DNA from: Bacteroidota bacterium
GTDB taxonomy: Bacteria; Bacteroidota; Bacteroidia; Chitinophagales; BACL12
Reading direction: 5' to 3'
NCBI GenBank assembly: GCA_016715425.1
Contig: JADKAC010000008.1
Location: 355,001 to 419,000 of the forward strand
DNA: 64,000 nucleotides
The translations under genes and the position numbers were made by a program. Below, piece by piece: positions 46,395-55,785 of this stretch (position 1 is the stretch's first letter; each line of letters starts with the position of its first letter). The notes under the pieces were generated by a model. That model was given only the letters and a program-made list of their open reading frames with translations. It did not search any database and was not told the DNA's origin.

Positions 46395-48782
46395 CTAATA
46401 AACCACTTTCTTCACTTCATAAAACGAACCTGCGGAAACAACTACGGTATAAATTCCTTTTGCAGGTAATTGATAATTGCGTTGATTAAAATCTTGCGGA
46501 TCTTTTATTTTATCAATTAATATTTCCTGACCGCTGATTGTATAAATTCCTACATTAATTTCTGCTTGACTATAACTTGAAAAAGAAACATTGATATTGC
46601 CATCAATAGAAGGATTAGGAAAAACATTAAAATAATCAGATGCATCATTTGCTATTGCAATAATATTTGAATAATCATGACGTCCATTAAAATCATTTTG
46701 CCTTAAACGATAATAAGTGATATCTGGAAATGGTGTTCTATCAATAAAAGAATACTCAATTGTTTCCGATGAATTACCAGCACCATTTACAATTCCAAAT
46801 GCTGTAAAATCTTTCCCATTGGTTGATTTCTGAATTTCGAAATAATCATTATTTAATTCAGATGCTGTACTCCAGTTCAATAAATTTTCATAACCCATTG
46901 CATAACCCGTAAATGAAAGTAAGGTGATAGGAAGTGTAAAGCAATTTATTTCTGATGTACCGCTAAACATAATATTAAACCCACCGTAATTCGCAGTATA
47001 ATTATCTACCATAATATAATATACCGGACCTACTTCTACATCAATTGCAGAAACCCAACCATCGCATGTAGAACATACATCTGTTTCACTAATATCTGTG
47101 GCTATAGAATTTAATCCTGTTGCACCCTCACCTGATGCCCATGAACAACGGATGGGTTCTGTATCCGGAGGACAAGGCAATAATCCGGTATCACCAACAA
47201 TTATTGGATCTACTTTCCAAACAGCAAAATCAAAATCACTTGCCACAATTGGATCTATTGAAAAAGTAAATGTACCGGCAGTTTCAAATTGAATTCCATA
47301 CCATGCAGATTGATGTTCATTACCTAACAGGCAACCTCTGTTACTTAAAGTTAAATCAGCAGAACCGGAGCCAAAATTATTATCTGCTAAAGTAGTGGAT
47401 GCGCATAATTGTTTTGTATTATCACAATCCTGATTAGTACTCGGATTTGCAACTTCTGCAGCACAAATACTATACGTTCCCAAAGCCCCTCCATAACCCC
47501 AAAAACGAACCCATAGCGTAGAACCTGGACTTAGTAAATGATCTGTACTATCTATAAAAATATTGGGCATATAATATCCAGATAGCTCATCTTCATCCTC
47601 TTCACAAAGTATTTCAGTTAATGTTCCTGAACAGGTGCCTGAACTTTTATATACAGAAATGGCACCATCATATAATGTTCCTTCAAGAGTATTTATTCCG
47701 ATATTTCCACTTGCAGGAACAGTAAGGCTATACCATACATCTTTTCCTGAATATATGCCTGCACAAGATGGTGTTGCCGGAATAATACTGCCAGTTGTAT
47801 TTGTGGCACTTATATTATTCCATGTTGTATAATCACAACCATCCGTATTTACCGGTAATGATGAAGCAGTACATGGATTATCTCCCGGGATATTTACTTC
47901 TGTAACACAAATTTCAAATGAGCCCTGTGCTCCACCATATCCCCAAACACGCACCCAAATAGTTGCTCCGGGGGTAAGACCAGTTCTGTAGATGTAGGGC
48001 ATATATTCAGTTGCAGAGTAATCGTCGTTACATTGCAAGAGCGTTAAGGCAGAACACAATGTTCCTGAATAAATAGCCATTGCACCATCAGTAAGTGTTC
48101 CTGCATAGGTATTAATTTCCACCCTCCCTGAAACAGGAACTGTAAATTTATACCAAGTATCATAAAATTGTATTCCACCGCAGCCAGGCGATGCAACAAT
48201 AGTTACACTTGCATTTAAATTATTAGATATTTGAAAATCACATTTGTTATAAACAGTAAGGTCTTCTGCATTACAAGGATCATCATTTAAAGGACGAATT
48301 ACAGTTCCATATAAGCAAATAAATCCATGTTGATCAGTATTATTGGCTGAACCTGATGCATTGCCACTCCTTCGTTGTATTTGTATATAATACTCAGCTC
48401 CTAAAGTGGTAGAAATAGTTACATTTCCTGTAGTATTATTAGCTACATTCGTACATGCTAATTGAGATGTAAATGAACAATCTCCCCAAACGGCTAATGT
48501 GGCATCTTTCCTTCTATTAATATTAGCAGGTGGACTTATTTCTATGGTAACATTATTTCCTGTCCCAAAAAAGCAAAACCATATATCTTGATAACTACTG
48601 CCAACTGCACAAGAAGCAACTGAGCCAATTGCTAATGTTCCATCTTGATTATTTTCAAAACTAGAATTAACACAAGTGGCATTTACCCCAAGCACATATG
48701 CGTTTGCGCAAGCTAAAGATCCCAACTGTCCAAATACTACAACAGAAACTCCAATAAAAAACAGAGTAAAAAATAATTTCAT
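46395..48782 (-). CDS. Large T9SS-exported repeat protein with type A sorting domain
   Basis: 795 residues, signal peptide with VVVFGQLGS. Four or so beta-sandwich repeats (each with DxWYxxTVPxSGxIxINTxxGTLxDGAMxIYSGxxC) rich in paired cysteines, followed by a segment of a different fold and a type A sorting domain (FNVFPNPSIDGNINVSF to VVY). Extracellular and disulfide-rich. The repeats resemble pre-peptidase/CUB-like surface domains, but I do not name a function. Confidence 0.9.
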   Translation of the reverse strand: MKLFFTLFFIGVSVVVFGQLGSLACANAYVLGVNATCVNSSFENNQDGTLAIGSVASCAVGSSYQDIWFCFFGTGNNVTIEISPPANINRRKDATLAVWGDCSFTSQLACTNVANNTTGNVTISTTLGAEYYIQIQRRSGNASGSANNTDQHGFICLYGTVIRPLNDDPCNAEDLTVYNKCDFQISNNLNASVTIVASPGCGGIQFYDTWYKFTVPVSGRVEINTYAGTLTDGAMAIYSGTLCSALTLLQCNDDYSATEYMPYIYRTGLTPGATIWVRVWGYGGAQGSFEICVTEVNIPGDNPCTASSLPVNTDGCDYTTWNNISATNTTGSIIPATPSCAGIYSGKDVWYSLTVPASGNIGINTLEGTLYDGAISVYKSSGTCSGTLTEILCEEDEDELSGYYMPNIFIDSTDHLLSPGSTLWVRFWGYGGALGTYSICAAEVANPSTNQDCDNTKQLCASTTLADNNFGSGSADLTLSNRGCLLGNEHQSAWYGIQFETAGTFTFSIDPIVASDFDFAVWKVDPIIVGDTGLLPCPPDTEPIRCSWASGEGATGLNSIATDISETDVCSTCDGWVSAIDVEVGPVYYIMVDNYTANYGGFNIMFSGTSEINCFTLPITLLSFTGYAMGYENLLNWSTASELNNDYFEIQKSTNGKDFTAFGIVNGAGNSSETIEYSFIDRTPFPDITYYRLRQNDFNGRHDYSNIIAIANDASDYFNVFPNPSIDGNINVSFSSYSQAEINVGIYTISGQEILIDKIKDPQDFNQRNYQLPAKGIYTVVVSAGSFYEVKKVVY

Positions 48783-48995
48783 AAGTAAGGTTTAATCAAA
48801 AAATACGGCTTCAATTTTTTGATGCGTTTGGTTTTGAGATTTTAAAAGTACTGTAATAGATGAGGGCGATTAGTTAAAAGTCTAGGTCAAAATACATGGG
48901 TGGTTTACATACAGATTATGTGTGACATTAAGATGAGATTAAAATATATCTGTGATACAATGATACTAGTCATACTAAATCAAAATGATATAAAT

Positions 48996-49003
48996 TATCT
49001 TAG
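48996..49003 (+). promoter_or_regulatory. Possible -7 box (TATCTTAG) upstream of the CBS protein
   Basis: One base from TAnnTTTG, 15 nt before the ATG at 49019. The rest of the 48783-49018 divergent gap shows no repeat or gene. Confidence 0.35.
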
Positions 49004-49018
49004 CACAAAAAGATAAAT

Positions 49019-49441
49019 ATGTCAACTAAAATTTTAGCATCGGGAATTATGACTGATAAAGTGATTGTTGCAAACGTAAATAATACATTCAGTCAGGTAT
49101 TGGAATTTTTTACTAAACACCGCATTCAACATTTACCTGTTGCCGAGGGAGATACATTGATAGGAATTATCAGTGATACAGATATGCTCAGCTTTATTGC
49201 TCGTCAATTAAAAACGGATGCATTGGATTATGCAAAGTTGAATATGACTTTTCAAATTAAAAATGTAATGACTCCTGATCCTATTTCTGTTACTCCTGAA
49301 GAAACTATTGAGAACATTTTAAAAATATTAGGTGAAGGAAAATTTCAATCTGTGCCTGTGGTGAAGGATGGTATTATCAAAGGGATTATTACGAATAAGG
49401 ATTTAGTGAGAGCTTACAACTGGGAAAAAACACATGGTTGA
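49019..49441 (+). CDS. Tandem CBS-domain protein
   Basis: 140 residues forming one Bateman pair: CBS1 (about 8-65, HRIQHLPVAEGDTLIGIISDTDML) and CBS2 (about 80-136, GKFQSVPVVKDGIIKGIITNKDLV). Such stand-alone proteins bind adenosine nucleotides as energy sensors. No catalytic domain, so a partner protein is expected. Ends before a strong terminator. Confidence 0.93.
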   Translation: MSTKILASGIMTDKVIVANVNNTFSQVLEFFTKHRIQHLPVAEGDTLIGIISDTDMLSFIARQLKTDALDYAKLNMTFQIKNVMTPDPISVTPEETIENILKILGEGKFQSVPVVKDGIIKGIITNKDLVRAYNWEKTHG

Positions 49442-49547
49442 TTTCTGCTATTGCGTTATCCTAAATACTTTAATTTTTTAGTGCATTCAAAAAAAAGTAT
49501 TTATGTAATTATTAAAGCCTTTCTATATAAAAACAATAAGTCTTATA

Positions 49548-49590
49548 GGATGTCACTACGTTGTATGTAGTGACATCCTTCTTTTTTTTT
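49548..49590 (+). terminator. Strong intrinsic terminator after the CBS gene
   Basis: A 12-bp perfect stem (49548-49559 with 49567-49578, GGATGTCACTAC), 7-nt loop and a T-rich tail to 49590. Confidence 0.92.
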
Positions 49591-49681
49591 AAATCAAATT
49601 TTTTTTTACTAAAGTCAGATAATCCTCTTTAATAGAATCAGCAATTGCATTACAATTTTTTAAAAGTGATCCTGCAATATT

Positions 49682-50377
49682 CTATTTAGTATAACCAGTT
49701 AAAAGTGAAACACTGCGCAACTTTCCTTTTTCATTATAATCTTCACTGCGTATCATACCCACATTCATGCAATACCATGAAGTGGAATTAGAAGTCATTT
49801 TAAAAATAGATTTTGTATTCACCGTCTGCGAAAATTTCACGCAATCAAATGTACCCGCCGGTGTAGTAATCGTTTCAAAGCCATCTACTTTACGATTTGT
49901 AATATCCATCGTCATTGTCATAATAGTGATGTCGCTGCTTTTCACTAACATAGTCATGTGGCCATCAGGTAGTGTTTGGCCTGCTGTGGGTTTTGAAGGA
50001 AACTCTAAAAAATCCGCATCCATTTCCACTTGCATATCCTTATATGCTTCCATTGTTTCGGGCGGCATCATATTACTCATGTCCACATAAAATTTATTGT
50101 CTTCGCATCGAAAAACAAATTCAGAAATGTAAGGATTTTCGTTTTTCTTATCGGTAGATTCTATTGCCATAGTAACCTCAATACCGTTATCTAACTCTTT
50201 CACTTCTTTCACTTCTTGTTTTGAATATCCAGTTGGTTTATTCTTATCATCATAATACGCATACTCTAATTTAGCACCTACTACAGTTGGGTAATAACTT
50301 TCGCAATCAAATTTATCTGAGCGGAAACTGCTTAAAATAATTACCAGACATCCGAATAATAAAATCGTCCTCTTCAT
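49682..50377 (-). CDS. Secreted TapB-like protein (paralogue 1), function unknown
   Basis: 231 residues, signal sequence (ILLFGCLVIILSSF). Shares with the upstream gene the layout G..LEY/TWE, a central SDxxxxMxM strand pattern and the segment FETITTPAGTFDCVKFSQ, matching GMEEVTTALGTMQCMKLTY in the paralogue. The TapB/DUF3108-like family forms beta-barrel lipid-binding-like folds in the envelope; the function is not established. After its TAG stop the same frame stays open for 30 codons. Confidence 0.75.
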   Translation of the reverse strand: MKRTILLFGCLVIILSSFRSDKFDCESYYPTVVGAKLEYAYYDDKNKPTGYSKQEVKEVKELDNGIEVTMAIESTDKKNENPYISEFVFRCEDNKFYVDMSNMMPPETMEAYKDMQVEMDADFLEFPSKPTAGQTLPDGHMTMLVKSSDITIMTMTMDITNRKVDGFETITTPAGTFDCVKFSQTVNTKSIFKMTSNSTSWYCMNVGMIRSEDYNEKGKLRSVSLLTGYTK

Positions 50378-50389
50378 AATTCCTATTCT

Positions 50390-51049
50390 TTAATTTTTAA
50401 ATGTTGTTAGCTCTAATGTATAAGCAGGTTTCCCTTTCTTATCCAATATCTCTCTTTTTACAAATCCCTTTTCATCATTCACCCATTCGGTATATGTAAA
50501 ATCCTGTAAGTCGTAACGCAAATTATAAGTAAGCTTCATACATTGCATAGTACCTAATGCCGTTGTTACTTCTTCCATACCCAAATATTTACCATCTGTA
50601 ATTTCCATCTTATTGCTGATAATACTTTTCTGTCCCATACTTTCTGTAGTGTAAGTAGAAACAAAACGCACCGCAGCAATCTGATCATTTGCTTTTGCAT
50701 TACAATTATATGTCATCAGTTGCGGATCATCACTTTTATATCCGGGAACAGAAGTTTCTAAATCTATTAAGTATTTATCCTTTGCAATTGTGTAAGCAAT
50801 AAATCCGTTATCATCTTCCTTTCCTTTTTTATTAATGGAAGAATACTTTGTGAGTATCACAGTTTTTTCCGCTTGCTTATCAATATTTTCAACGATATAA
50901 GATGTAGTACGTTCTTTTTCACTTTTAGCATTGGTTAATGTATTTTCCCAAGTGCTGCCTTCTTGTAAGCCGGAAAGCCAACTGCAGGTTTGTGCATTTA
51001 CAATAATGCAACTCAGAATAATAAATGTTGCGATAATAAATTTCTTCAT
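50390..51049 (-). CDS. Secreted TapB-like protein (paralogue 2), function unknown
   Basis: 219 residues from the ATG at 51049, which begins a signal peptide ending VNAQ; the longer frame to 51184 runs through repeat DNA and should be ignored. It lies 12 bp upstream of its paralogue, so the pair is probably an operon derived from tandem duplication and now widely diverged. Confidence 0.78.
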   Translation of the reverse strand: MKKFIIATFIILSCIIVNAQTCSWLSGLQEGSTWENTLTNAKSEKERTTSYIVENIDKQAEKTVILTKYSSINKKGKEDDNGFIAYTIAKDKYLIDLETSVPGYKSDDPQLMTYNCNAKANDQIAAVRFVSTYTTESMGQKSIISNKMEITDGKYLGMEEVTTALGTMQCMKLTYNLRYDLQDFTYTEWVNDEKGFVKREILDKKGKPAYTLELTTFKN

Positions 51050-51547
51050 ATAAAATGTTTTATAAACAAATATAACACATTGAGAATGGACAGTTGAGAA
51101 TTGACAGTTGACAATGAAAAACTTAGACCATTGACATTGACAAAATAGTTTTGGGTTTCGAGTTAAGAAATTATCGATCGTCAAAATATTATTGATTACT
51201 CATCATTGATTACTGTAACTCTTCCAACTCACCCCTGCCCCTCTCTTTGGAAGAGAGGGGTGATTCGTGTTATCACAGGAGTTACCCGATTCTCTAAACC
51301 TAATTATAATAATACTTTTCGAAGGGAACTTTGTGAAAGATGTGATACTGATTATTCATCACTCATTTATTCACTATTCACTATTTGCCAATCGCTTATT
51401 GCATATTGCATATTGCTAATTCACTACTCACCATTCACTATTTGCATTTTGCCAATTGCATATTGCTAATTGCTAAATTTTTCACTAATCACCATTCACT
51501 TTTTCCTCTGTGTTATCTGTGTAATTTTTCGTGTTGATGACTTCTCA
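51050..51547. repeat. Intergenic repeat block
   Basis: No gene. TGTCAAC-type heptamers inverted (51085-51120), a GAGAGGGG hairpin (51220-51265), then long runs of TTCACTA / ACTCATC heptamers and ATTGCAT heptamers (51355-51500) and a TCTGTGTTATCTGTGTAATTT word (51509-51533). Confidence 0.85.
51220..51265. repeat. GAGAGGGG hairpin repeat, copy 4
   Basis: Same CCCCTCTC/GAGAGGGG stem and TTTGGAA loop as at 12500-12546, in the same orientation. Confidence 0.9.
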
Positions 51548-54500
51548 TTAATTCACCCCCACCAAATCTTTTTGAATTTTTTCCAGCAATTGTTTTGCAT
51601 GCGCCAAATGTTGGACATGCTCCATTATTAAAATAAGATGAGTATTAGTTTGCTTTAATGAATACGTGCCTTTTTGTTGTGCAAAGTATGCAAGTAATTT
51701 ATGAAAATGCGGACTTTCATAAAAATAACTCTGTTGATTTTCCGGAAAATAACAACGCAATTTTCTGTGCTTGAAAATAATCTTCTCAAAGCCTAATTCT
51801 TTGGCAACCCATCGCAATTGAATGCCGCTGAATAATTCATTTATCTGAGTGGGAATTGGTCCAAAACGGTCCTGCAATTCTTCTCGAAATATTTTAATTC
51901 CATTTTCATCTTTCACATTATCCAATCGTGTATAGATACTCATGCGTTCACTTACACTATTAATATATTCATCCGGTATCAGCATTTCCTGATCGGTTTC
52001 AATAGTTACATCAGTTACAAAATCTTGTTTCTCTTCTATCTGCTCGGCAAATAATTTTTTATACTCCGTATGTTTTAATTCACGGATTGCTTCATCCAAA
52101 ATTTTATGATACGCATCGAAACCGATGTCGGCAATAAATCCACTTTGTTCTGCCCCTAATAAATTTCCTGCACCACGAATATCCATATCACGCATACTGA
52201 TTTGAAAGCCACTACCCAAATCTGAATATTGCTCAATGGTGCGCAAACGTTTTTTCGCATCATCCGGCAATCCGAATAAGGGTGGTGACAATAAATAACA
52301 ATATGCTTTTTTATTACTGCGTCCTACCCTGCCACGCAACTGATGTAAATCACTTAATCCAAACCAATGCGCATTATTAATTATAATAGTATTTGCATTG
52401 GGAATATCCAATCCGCTTTCTACAATATTGGTACATACCAACACATCAAATTCATGATTAATAAATTTCAACATGCGATCTTCCAAATCATCTCCACTCA
52501 ATTGCCCATGTGCAACACCGATAGAAATATCCGGACATACTTGTCTAATTAATGTGGCTATTTCTTCAATATCTCGCACACGATTATGAACAAAAAACAC
52601 CTGGCCATTGCGATACACTTCAAAGTAAATTGCATCTCGAATAAATGCCGCATCAAATGGTTTTAATTCAGTAGTTATTGGTTGTCTGTTTGGCGGCGGT
52701 GTATTAATAATGGAAAGATCTCGGGCACCCATCATACTGAATTGCAGTGTGCGTGGAATAGGTGTAGCAGTTAATGTAAGCGTATCCACCTGCGCACGTA
52801 ACGCACGTAATTTTTCCTTTGCCGCTACACCAAATTTTTGTTCTTCATCAATAATTAATAAACCAAGATCTTTGAATTTTACATTTTTCCCGATGATAGA
52901 ATGTGTACCTATTAAAATATCTGTTTTACCTTCTGTAACAGAAAGCAATGTTTCTTTTTTTTCTTTTGCAGATTTAAAGCGATTGATATAATCCACTGTT
53001 ACCGGAAAATCTTTTAATCGCTCCGCAAATGTTTTATAATGTTGCAAAGCAAGAATTGTTGTGGGTACTAAAATCGCAACTTGCTTTCCATCAGTAACAG
53101 ATTTAAATGCAGCACGAATTGCAATTTCTGTTTTACCAAAACCCACATCACCACACACCAATCTATCCATCGGATATTTGCGTTCCATATCCTTCTTCAC
53201 ATCCACTGTTGCCTTTTCCTGATCGGGAGTATCTTCATAAATAAAAGAAGCTTCTAATTCATTTTGCATATATCCGTCGGGAGAAAAAGCAAATCCTTTT
53301 GATGCTTTTCTTTTAGCGTATAATGCAATTAATTCTTTGGCAATATCTTTTACTTTAGTTTTTGTTTTTCGCTTCAGATTTTCCCATGCATCACTTCCTA
53401 ATTTATTTAACTTCGGTTCTGTTGCATCCTTACCTGCATAGCGGGAAATTTTATGTAAAGAATTTATATTCACATACAGCAAATCATTATCTCTGTATCG
53501 CAATCGCACAGCTTCCTGTACCTGACCATTAATATCTAATTTTTCTAATCCGGAATAAATGCCTACACCATGATCAATATGAGTTACAAAATCTCCGGGT
53601 TGTAATTCCCGCAAGGTGCGCATAGTAAGTGCATCCTCACGACTGTATCCACTTTTTAAACTGTATTTATGATAACGTTCAAATATTTCATGATCGGTAA
53701 AACATAACACTTTTTGTTCATGATCTACAAAGCCTGCACTGATAGATTTCACAATTGCTGTGTATTGCATATTTGCTTTCAGATCGGTAAATATTTGATG
53801 AAAACGTTCTGCTTGTTTTGCATTGCTTACAAATAAATAGTTGCTATATTTTTTTTCATGATACTGTTCCAACTGTTCAATCAACATATTAAAATTGCGG
53901 CTGAATAAAGGTTGTGGTTGTGTATTACAAATTATTTCCACCACATTATCCAAAGCAGTTTGTAAACCAAATTCAATATGTGCAAACGGCATTATTTGTT
54001 CGCTGATTTGTGTTGCATTTTCCAACAACACGGCAGGTGGCTGATCACGAAATGGATGGTGTGCAGGCAGATGTTTTGCTGACTCCATCAGATTAAACCA
54101 ATCAGCTGCATCTTCAAAATATTTGTTGGCAGTTTCAATGATATAGCGCACATCTTTAAACCAAATAATTGTATTGGATGGTAATGTTTTAAACAGAGAT
54201 GCTTTTTCATTTTCATCAAATTGTGTTTGCATATTGGGCACAATAGTTATCTGCGCAATATTTTTTACTGACAATTGTGAGCCCGGTTCAAACACACGAA
54301 TGCTCTCCACTTTATCATCTTCCAATTCGATGCGATAAGGTAAATCATTGCCGAAAGAAAAAATATCTAAAATACCTCCACGCAAAGAATATTGACCCGG
54401 TTCAAATACAAATTCACTGTATTCAAATCCATGTTCAGCAAGCACATCTAATATAAAATGAATATCTAAGGATTCATCTTTTTTCACATGCAGTGTATTA

Positions 54501-54928
54501 CTTTTTAAAACTGCGGGCAACACTGCTTTCTCAGGTAATGCTTCGGGATACGTAATTATTAATTCACCTTTTGTTGTAGAGTGTGTGAGTTTATTTATTA
54601 CCTCAGTGCGTTGTAAAATATTATTTGGATCCACTTCATCAAATGCACCGGGTTTTTTAAATGAGTCGGGAAAAAATAAAATATCTTTCTTCTGCAACAA
54701 ACTTTCCATATCATTTAAAAAATACGCAGCATCCTCTTTTGTATTGAGAATTACAATATGATTAAAACTTGTTTTCTTAAAAACCGCTGTAAGAATCATG
54801 CTCGCAGCAGAGCCTGCAATGCCCTTCAGATGAATATTTACACCGGGTGTATTTTCTATCTGTTCAGTAATCGTATTAACTCGTACATCATTTCCCGTGT
54901 ACCGGGAAATCAAATTCTCCAAATCCAT
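51548..54928 (-). CDS. mfd: Transcription-repair coupling factor
   Basis: 1126 residues from the ATG at 54928. Removes RNA polymerase stalled at lesions and recruits excision repair. N-terminal UvrB-like modules, an RNA-polymerase-interacting domain (LQPGDFVTHIDHGVGIYSGLEKL), then the RecG-like translocase: Walker A GDVGFGKTE, DEEQKFGV box, TATPIPRTLQFSMMGARDLS and VCTNIVESGLDIPNANTII, and a C-terminal TRCF domain. Length and order are normal for the family. Confidence 0.96.
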   Translation of the reverse strand: MDLENLISRYTGNDVRVNTITEQIENTPGVNIHLKGIAGSAASMILTAVFKKTSFNHIVILNTKEDAAYFLNDMESLLQKKDILFFPDSFKKPGAFDEVDPNNILQRTEVINKLTHSTTKGELIITYPEALPEKAVLPAVLKSNTLHVKKDESLDIHFILDVLAEHGFEYSEFVFEPGQYSLRGGILDIFSFGNDLPYRIELEDDKVESIRVFEPGSQLSVKNIAQITIVPNMQTQFDENEKASLFKTLPSNTIIWFKDVRYIIETANKYFEDAADWFNLMESAKHLPAHHPFRDQPPAVLLENATQISEQIMPFAHIEFGLQTALDNVVEIICNTQPQPLFSRNFNMLIEQLEQYHEKKYSNYLFVSNAKQAERFHQIFTDLKANMQYTAIVKSISAGFVDHEQKVLCFTDHEIFERYHKYSLKSGYSREDALTMRTLRELQPGDFVTHIDHGVGIYSGLEKLDINGQVQEAVRLRYRDNDLLYVNINSLHKISRYAGKDATEPKLNKLGSDAWENLKRKTKTKVKDIAKELIALYAKRKASKGFAFSPDGYMQNELEASFIYEDTPDQEKATVDVKKDMERKYPMDRLVCGDVGFGKTEIAIRAAFKSVTDGKQVAILVPTTILALQHYKTFAERLKDFPVTVDYINRFKSAKEKKETLLSVTEGKTDILIGTHSIIGKNVKFKDLGLLIIDEEQKFGVAAKEKLRALRAQVDTLTLTATPIPRTLQFSMMGARDLSIINTPPPNRQPITTELKPFDAAFIRDAIYFEVYRNGQVFFVHNRVRDIEEIATLIRQVCPDISIGVAHGQLSGDDLEDRMLKFINHEFDVLVCTNIVESGLDIPNANTIIINNAHWFGLSDLHQLRGRVGRSNKKAYCYLLSPPLFGLPDDAKKRLRTIEQYSDLGSGFQISMRDMDIRGAGNLLGAEQSGFIADIGFDAYHKILDEAIRELKHTEYKKLFAEQIEEKQDFVTDVTIETDQEMLIPDEYINSVSERMSIYTRLDNVKDENGIKIFREELQDRFGPIPTQINELFSGIQLRWVAKELGFEKIIFKHRKLRCYFPENQQSYFYESPHFHKLLAYFAQQKGTYSLKQTNTHLILIMEHVQHLAHAKQLLEKIQKDLVGVN

Positions 54929-55035
54929 TCGAAGACACAAAATTAATTACACTCAATCTAAATTATACAATATCTATAGTTTGTTATTCTATTTTACTTT
55001 ATCATTGCTTAACATTAAACCGAAAAAACCATTCT

Positions 55036-55767
55036 ATGGCATTACTACCTTGGCAAACGGCAGTCATTACACATGTGGAACAGGAAACTTATAATACTCG
55101 TCGCTTTTATTTCGAGATAAAAGATTGCGAGCGTTTTGATTTTATTCCCGGTCAATTTATCACTTTCGATTTACCTATTCATGAAAAGCAAAGCAAACGC
55201 ATGCGCAGTTATTCTGTAGCATCATGGCCAAGAGGAAATAATACATTTGAATTGCTGATTGTATTGTTAGAAGGTGGCGCCGGCACTACGTATTTATTTA
55301 ATGAAGGAAAACCAGGATTAGAAATTCCATTCCGTGGTCCGCTGGGTCATTTTATTTTACCTGAAAATATGGATCGTGATTTATGTTTGATTTGCACAGG
55401 AACAGGTATTGCACCTTTCCGCTCGCAAGTAAATTATTTATTCGAAAATAAATTGCCCAGCAGTAATATTCATTTAATATTTGGTACCCGCCATATAAAA
55501 GATCTGGTGTATTATAATGAATTGAAATCATTGGAAGAGCAAATGGAAAAATTTCATTTTCATGTAACATTAAGTCGTGAAGATTCACCGGAATGGAAAG
55601 GCAATAAGGGATATGTACATCAAGTTTATGAATCTATTTGCGAGAGCGGAAATAAGCCAATTGACTTTTATTTATGTGGTTGGAAGGCAATGGTGGATGA
55701 TGCACGGGCACGTATCACAGAAATGGGATACACTAAAGAAAATATTCATTTGGAGTTATACGGTTAA
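55036..55767 (+). CDS. Ferredoxin-NADP reductase-like flavoprotein
   Basis: 243 residues. FAD-binding barrel with RMRSYSVASWP (about 55-65) and the NAD(P)-binding half with CTGTGIAPFRSQV (about 119-131) and the C-terminal FYLCGWKAMVDDARARI. Transfers electrons between NAD(P)H and an unknown acceptor. No iron-sulfur domain is fused. A glycosyltransferase gene starts 19 bp downstream. Confidence 0.9.
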   Translation: MALLPWQTAVITHVEQETYNTRRFYFEIKDCERFDFIPGQFITFDLPIHEKQSKRMRSYSVASWPRGNNTFELLIVLLEGGAGTTYLFNEGKPGLEIPFRGPLGHFILPENMDRDLCLICTGTGIAPFRSQVNYLFENKLPSSNIHLIFGTRHIKDLVYYNELKSLEEQMEKFHFHVTLSREDSPEWKGNKGYVHQVYESICESGNKPIDFYLCGWKAMVDDARARITEMGYTKENIHLELYG

Positions 55768-55785
55768 TCATTTCAAATCCTTGTA

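Noticed and set aside
49548..49590. The 12-bp stem as a mobile-element terminal repeat
   Set aside because: A single local hairpin followed by a T-run directly after a gene is a terminator; no second copy was found in the window.
51050..51184. N-terminal extension of the second TapB-like gene
   Set aside because: The extra 45 residues come from TGTCAAY-type repeat DNA; a clean signal peptide begins at 51049.
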